Positions 60,029 through 64,000 of a stretch of DNA of 64,000 nt are shown here, one piece after another; position 1 is the stretch's first letter; the number at the start of each line of letters is the position of its first letter. The notes under the pieces are model-generated. The model was not told the origin of the DNA. It did not search any database and worked only from the letters and a program-made list of their open reading frames with translations. Made by a program: the position numbers and the translations under genes. The stretch spans positions 53,795-117,794 of the forward strand of contig DATAYM010000065.1 of NCBI GenBank assembly GCA_036272595.1, written 5' to 3'. Source of the DNA: Poindextera sp036272595. Its GTDB lineage: Bacteria; Pseudomonadota; Alphaproteobacteria; Caulobacterales; Caulobacteraceae.

Positions 60029-61309
60029 CTACGCGTCCTTGCGGCACTCGGCGTCCATGTCGCGGAAATGCTCGGTGGCGGCGTCTTTGATGGCCGCTGG
60101 GTTTGGCGGGGCCGCCGCGGGCGCGGCGAATTCGGCGGTGTCGATGCGCGAGCCGCCTTCCAGGGTGCGGTGCACCGGGCACCTTCCGGCGATTTCCATC
60201 AGCCGGGCGCGCTGCTCGTCGTCCAGCGGACCATCCAGGCCGACCAGGCGATGGAAGCTGTCGGGCGGGGTCTGGCCGTCGACCTTGTCGTGGCGGACGC
60301 TGGCCCGCACCCGGTCCAGCGGCCATCCCTTGCCGTCGGCATAGAGGCGGACCGTCATGCAGGTGCAGGCGCCAAGGCCGGCGGCCAGCAGCTCATAGGG
60401 GCTGGGGCCCGATCCCAGTCCGCCGACATCCACCGGCTCGTCGGCCAGGAAGCGGGTCCCGTGCGCCGTGACCTGGACCTGGAACTTGCCGGCTCCGGTC
60501 TCCTCGACCAGCACCGCGCCGTCGGCGGCCTCCGCCGCTATGTCGGCGGCCGCGCCGACATAGCGGCTGGCCCAGGCGCAGATCACCGCGGCGGCGTAGT
60601 CGGCGTCCGCCGGGTCGGTCAGAAGGTGGTCGGCCGTGTCCAGCGAGACGAAGCTCTTGGGATGGCGGGCCGGCAGGAAGATGCCCGAGGCGTTGTCGAT
60701 GCCGACGATCTGGTCCACCGGCGAATGCAGCACCAGAAGGGCGCGGCCGAGATGCGGGATGCGCTCGGCCAGCGACTGTACGCGCACGTCGTCGACGAAA
60801 CCCTTGCCGAGGGTGAAGGGCCGCCCGCCGATCCGCACCTCGGCCGCGCCGTCCGCCTCGATCGCCGCCAGCCCGTCGCCGAGCAGGCGCAGGACGTGGG
60901 CCGGATCGGATGGGGCGCCGATGGTGGCGACCGCCTTCGCCGAGCCGATGTCGGCCGCCGCCGCCAGCATCGCCGCGCCGCCCAGGCTGTGGCCGATCAG
61001 CAGGCTGGGCGCATGGCCGTGACCGGCCATGTGGCGGGCGGCGGCGATCAGGTCCTCGACGTTCGAGGAAAACCCGGTGGCGGCGAACTCGCCCTCGCTG
61101 TCGCCGAGGCCGGTGAAGTCGAAGCGCAACACCCCGATGCCCATGTCGGCCAGGGCCTGGCTGATGCGGACGGCCGCCTTCGAGGTCTTGTCGCAGGTGA
61201 AGCAGTGGGCGAACAGCGCGAAGGCCCGCGCCACGCCGTCCGGCCGGTCGAGCCGGGCCGAAAGCGTGTGGCCCTGGGCGCTCAGGAAATCGAAGGGCTC
61301 GGATTGCAT
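60029..61309 (-). CDS. Alpha/beta hydrolase-OsmC fusion
   Basis: The 426-residue bifunctional protein has an alpha/beta-hydrolase domain (residues 1-250) with nucleophile S108 in GHSLGG and a C-terminal OsmC domain with the two redox cysteines (GACTCMTVRLYADG and GRCPVHRTLEGG). OsmC domains reduce organic hydroperoxides. This fusion is a known architecture, with a proposed role in oxidised lipid or ester detoxification. Confidence 0.93.
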   Translation of the reverse strand: MQSEPFDFLSAQGHTLSARLDRPDGVARAFALFAHCFTCDKTSKAAVRISQALADMGIGVLRFDFTGLGDSEGEFAATGFSSNVEDLIAAARHMAGHGHAPSLLIGHSLGGAAMLAAAADIGSAKAVATIGAPSDPAHVLRLLGDGLAAIEADGAAEVRIGGRPFTLGKGFVDDVRVQSLAERIPHLGRALLVLHSPVDQIVGIDNASGIFLPARHPKSFVSLDTADHLLTDPADADYAAAVICAWASRYVGAAADIAAEAADGAVLVEETGAGKFQVQVTAHGTRFLADEPVDVGGLGSGPSPYELLAAGLGACTCMTVRLYADGKGWPLDRVRASVRHDKVDGQTPPDSFHRLVGLDGPLDDEQRARLMEIAGRCPVHRTLEGGSRIDTAEFAAPAAAPPNPAAIKDAATEHFRDMDAECRKDA

Positions 61310-61333
61310 CGGCGCGCCCCTCGCTGGCGGCTT

Positions 61334-61714
61334 CTAGAAGGACGGCGGCGCCGGCGGGAGGCGGTTTTCTTCGTATTGGCGCAGCGACCGCAGGTCGTCG
61401 CTGATGCGGAAGATGGCGAGGTAGAACTCGCACATGCCGCGCCAGATCAGGGTCAGGGCGGTGACGACCAGCAGGCCGCCGACCAGCACCGGGATGGCCA
61501 GCAGAAGGCTGATCAGGCTGGCCTCGCGGATGGCCAGGCCGATGGCCGCGCCGATCGCCGAAAAGCCGATCAGCGCGATGATTCCGAGCCCGGACCAGTA
61601 GATCAGGTGCACGACCGGCCCGGTCAGCATCTTCTCGAAGGTCAGGATGTCCCAGATCAGCGAGTTCGCCGAACCGCTCCGGGAGATCGTAGGGCGACGC
61701 ATGACCAGTTCCAC
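61334..61714 (-). CDS. DUF4282 membrane protein
   Basis: This 126-residue protein (122 if the start is the second ATG at 61702) has WDILTFEKMLTGPVVHLIYWSGL, two TM helices (about 40-63 and 68-92) and RGMCEFYLAIFRISDDLRSLR, the DUF4282 pattern. Inner-membrane protein of unknown role. It lies 24 bp before the hydrolase-OsmC gene on the same strand. Confidence 0.85.
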   Translation of the reverse strand: MELVMRRPTISRSGSANSLIWDILTFEKMLTGPVVHLIYWSGLGIIALIGFSAIGAAIGLAIREASLISLLLAIPVLVGGLLVVTALTLIWRGMCEFYLAIFRISDDLRSLRQYEENRLPPAPPSF

Positions 61715-61936
61715 GCTAGGACGCCGGACGCGGGCCGGCCAGGTTCGCTAGCAGTGTCTCAGGATTCCTGCAACGCCGAGCCGGCGGGACCGCCGCGGCT
61801 CTAAACCATCATTCCCCGCTGGACACTCACATTCGACGGTGATCATGGGTGGCCCGGACAAGCCGGCCATGACGGACAAAAAATGCGCGCGCCGAACCGG
61901 CGATTCCGGATCTGGCCCCGCACTTTAGGTCCCCGG

Positions 61937-64000
61937 CTAGACCATCCCGACCGTCTTCAGCCGGGCCTTGGGGTGGATTTCGTTCTGGCTCATCACCACG
62001 GTCTGGCCGCGGAAGCGTTCGATGATCGAGCGCACATAGGGGCGGATCTGCGGGCCGGTCAGCAGCACCGCCGACTCGCCGGCCAGGGCGGCGCGCTCGA
62101 AGGTCTCGCGCACGGCGCGGATGAAATCCTGCAGTTTCGAAGGCGCCAGGGCCAGCTGCTTGTCCTCGCCGTTGCCGATCAGCGCCTCGGCGAAGGCCTG
62201 CTCCCACTCCGGCGACAGGGTGATGATCGGCAGGGCGCCGTCGTCGCCCTTGTTCTGCCAGCACAGCTGCCGCGCCAGCCGGGCGCGCACCGCCTCGACC
62301 AGGTTGGTGATCGAAGCGGTATGCGGCGCGGCCTCGGCGATGCCTTCCAGGATTGAGCCGAGGTCGCGGATGGAGACCCGCTCCTTCAATAAGGCCTGCA
62401 GCACCCGCTGGATGGTGGTCACGCTGACCACGCTGGGCACCAGGTCCTCGATCAGCTTCTTCTGCTCGCTCGGCAGGTCCTTCAACAGCTTCTGCACCTC
62501 GCCGTAGGAGAGCAGGTCCGGCATGTTCTCCTTCAGAATCTCGGTCAGGTGGGTGGTCAGCACCGTCGCCGGATCGACGATGGTGTAGCCGCGGAAGGTC
62601 GCCTCCTCGCGGTAGGAATCCTCGATCCAGGTGGCCGGCAGGCCAAAGGCCGGCTCGCGCACGTGCTCGCCGGGGATGTCCACCTGGCCGCCGCGCGGGT
62701 CCATGGCCATCAGGTGGCCGAGGCGCACCTCGCCGGCGCCGGCCTCCATCTCCTTGACGCGGATGGCGTAGCCCTGGGTGGCCAGCCGCATGTTGTCGAG
62801 GATGCGCACCGGCGGCATGACGAAGCCGTACTCGCTGGCCAGGGTGCGGCGCAGGGCGCGGATCTGGTCGGTGAGCCGGCGGCCCTCCAGGTCGTTGATC
62901 AGCACCAGAAGGCCGTAGCCCAGCTCGACCTTGATGTCGTCCATGGCCAACGCCGTGGCGATCGGCTCGTCGGCCGGTTCGGTCATGGCGGCGGGGGGCG
63001 GCGCGACCGCATCGGCGCGGGTCTTCTGCGCCCGCTGCCAGGCCAGTCCCCCGGCGCCCAGCGCGATGCCGGCGAAGGGCAGGATCGGCATGCCCGGCAC
63101 CAGGGCGATGACCCCGGCGGCGGCGGCCACCATGCCCAGCGACACCGGGTTCATGGCCAGCTGCATGACCAGGGCCTTGTCGGCGGCGCCCTCGACGCCG
63201 GCCTTGGAGACCAGGAAGCCGGCGGCGATGGAGATGATCAGCGCCGGCACCTGGCTGACCAGGCCGTCGCCGATGGTCATGATGGTGTAGGTCGAGGCCG
63301 CCTGACCGATCGGGATGTGGTGCTGCAGCACCCCGATCAGGATGCCGCCGACGATGTTGATCGCCACGATGATCAGCCCGGCGATGGCGTCGCCGCGGAC
63401 GAACTTGGAGGCGCCGTCCATCGAGCCGAAGAAGGTGGATTCCTGCTCCAGCTCCTTGCGCCGGCGCTTGGCCTCCTCCTGGTCGATCAGGCCCGACGAC
63501 AGGTCGGCGTCGATGGCCATCTGCTTGCCGGGCATGGAGTCCAGGGTGAAGCGGGCGGCGACCTCGGCGATGCGGCCGGAACCGCGGGTGACGACCACGA
63601 AGTTGACGATCACCAGGATCGAAAAGACGATCACCCCGATGACGTAGTTGCCCTGCATCATCAGCTGGCCAAAGGCCTGGATGATGTGGCCGGCGCCCTC
63701 GGTGCCCTCGTGGCCGTGGCCCAGGATCAGCCGCGTCGAGGCGAGGTTCAGGCCCAGCCGGAAGAGGGTGGTGACCAGGAGCACGGTCGGAAAGGCCGTG
63801 AACTCCAGCGGCTTCTTGATCATCAGCGAGGTCATCAGGATGAGCACGGCGCTGGTGATCGACATCGACAGCAGGACGTCGAGCAGGAACGGCGGGATCG
63901 GCAGGATCAGAAGGACGATGATCCCGACCACGCCGACCGCGAGGCCCACGTCCCCACGCGCCACCCAGGTCCAGACGTCGCGCGCCGTGGGCCGGTTGGT
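61937..64000 (-). CDS. flhA: Flagellar export gate protein FlhA, 5' end cut
   Basis: About 687 residues are visible; the frame stays open to the window edge (TARDVWTWVARGDVG), so only a short N-terminal piece is missing. Eight TM helices occupy the first 320 residues, with the FHIPEP-type signature region (STRLILGHGHEG, GLFRLGLNLAS-like) and the soluble C domain (DEPIATALAMDDIKVELGYGL ... LLTGPQIRPYVRSIIERF). FlhA is the membrane gate and docking platform of the flagellar type III export apparatus with FliI and FliJ. Confidence 0.97.
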   Translation of the reverse strand, partial: TNRPTARDVWTWVARGDVGLAVGVVGIIVLLILPIPPFLLDVLLSMSITSAVLILMTSLMIKKPLEFTAFPTVLLVTTLFRLGLNLASTRLILGHGHEGTEGAGHIIQAFGQLMMQGNYVIGVIVFSILVIVNFVVVTRGSGRIAEVAARFTLDSMPGKQMAIDADLSSGLIDQEEAKRRRKELEQESTFFGSMDGASKFVRGDAIAGLIIVAINIVGGILIGVLQHHIPIGQAASTYTIMTIGDGLVSQVPALIISIAAGFLVSKAGVEGAADKALVMQLAMNPVSLGMVAAAAGVIALVPGMPILPFAGIALGAGGLAWQRAQKTRADAVAPPPAAMTEPADEPIATALAMDDIKVELGYGLLVLINDLEGRRLTDQIRALRRTLASEYGFVMPPVRILDNMRLATQGYAIRVKEMEAGAGEVRLGHLMAMDPRGGQVDIPGEHVREPAFGLPATWIEDSYREEATFRGYTIVDPATVLTTHLTEILKENMPDLLSYGEVQKLLKDLPSEQKKLIEDLVPSVVSVTTIQRVLQALLKERVSIRDLGSILEGIAEAAPHTASITNLVEAVRARLARQLCWQNKGDDGALPIITLSPEWEQAFAEALIGNGEDKQLALAPSKLQDFIRAVRETFERAALAGESAVLLTGPQIRPYVRSIIERFRGQTVVMSQNEIHPKARLKTVGMV

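Overview
The window looks like a chromosomal stretch from a Caulobacteraceae-type alphaproteobacterium, with Phenylobacterium or Caulobacter as the best guess. The main reasons are a full-length CtrA cell-cycle regulator beside fliI-fliJ and flhA, GANTC (CcrM-type) sites packed between ctrA and fliI, very high GC, GTG/TTG starts, and a dense set of hybrid histidine kinases. No rRNA, tRNA or CRISPR array was seen.

Layout. 1-3.7 kb: housekeeping genes (TPR proteins, PaaI-type thioesterase, DUF805, fatty acid desaturase). 3.7-6.4 kb: an intergenic palindromic repeat split by an IS1595-type element with small passenger genes. 6.4-11.5 kb: SMP-30 protein, ASCH protein, Gfo/Idh/MocA oxidoreductase, and an SDR plus acyl-CoA ligase pair. 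11.5-14.9 kb: a second, different IS1595-type element with passengers, also inside a palindromic repeat, with a perfect 8-bp target duplication. 14.9-25.2 kb: one giant trimeric autotransporter adhesin of 3428 residues.

25.9-38.3 kb: a surface-glycan or cell-envelope type cluster. It holds two tandem TPR-glycosyltransferases, two GT2 enzymes, a transglutaminase-like protein, three related SGNH-like proteins, and an E1 alpha/beta pair of a 2-oxo-acid dehydrogenase with free-standing lipoyl-domain proteins but no E2 or E3. The leftward part is a tight operon with 4-bp overlaps. This is the most likely undescribed system in the window: a TPP/lipoyl acyl-generating module wired to glycan and ester enzymes.

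38.6-53.1 kb: signalling (GAF/PAS hybrid kinase, a TonB receptor-YfiR-CHASE kinase operon, a CHASE3 hybrid kinase, a lone receiver, an XRE regulator) mixed with secreted proteins of unknown function. 53.3-55.1 kb: a dedicated acyl carrier protein with its own ketosynthase and an unannotated 43-residue membrane ORF. 55.1-64 kb: TPR/ATP-grasp protein, ctrA, fliI, fliJ, a GxxExxY predicted nuclease beside an inverted CACGAAC repeat, a hydrolase-OsmC fusion, DUF4282 and flhA (cut by the window end).

Both insertion elements carry cargo besides the transposase, and both interrupt the right arm of the same general class of intergenic palindrome, which suggests these repeats are landing sites. Functions are inferred from sequence motifs read by eye; no database search was possible.
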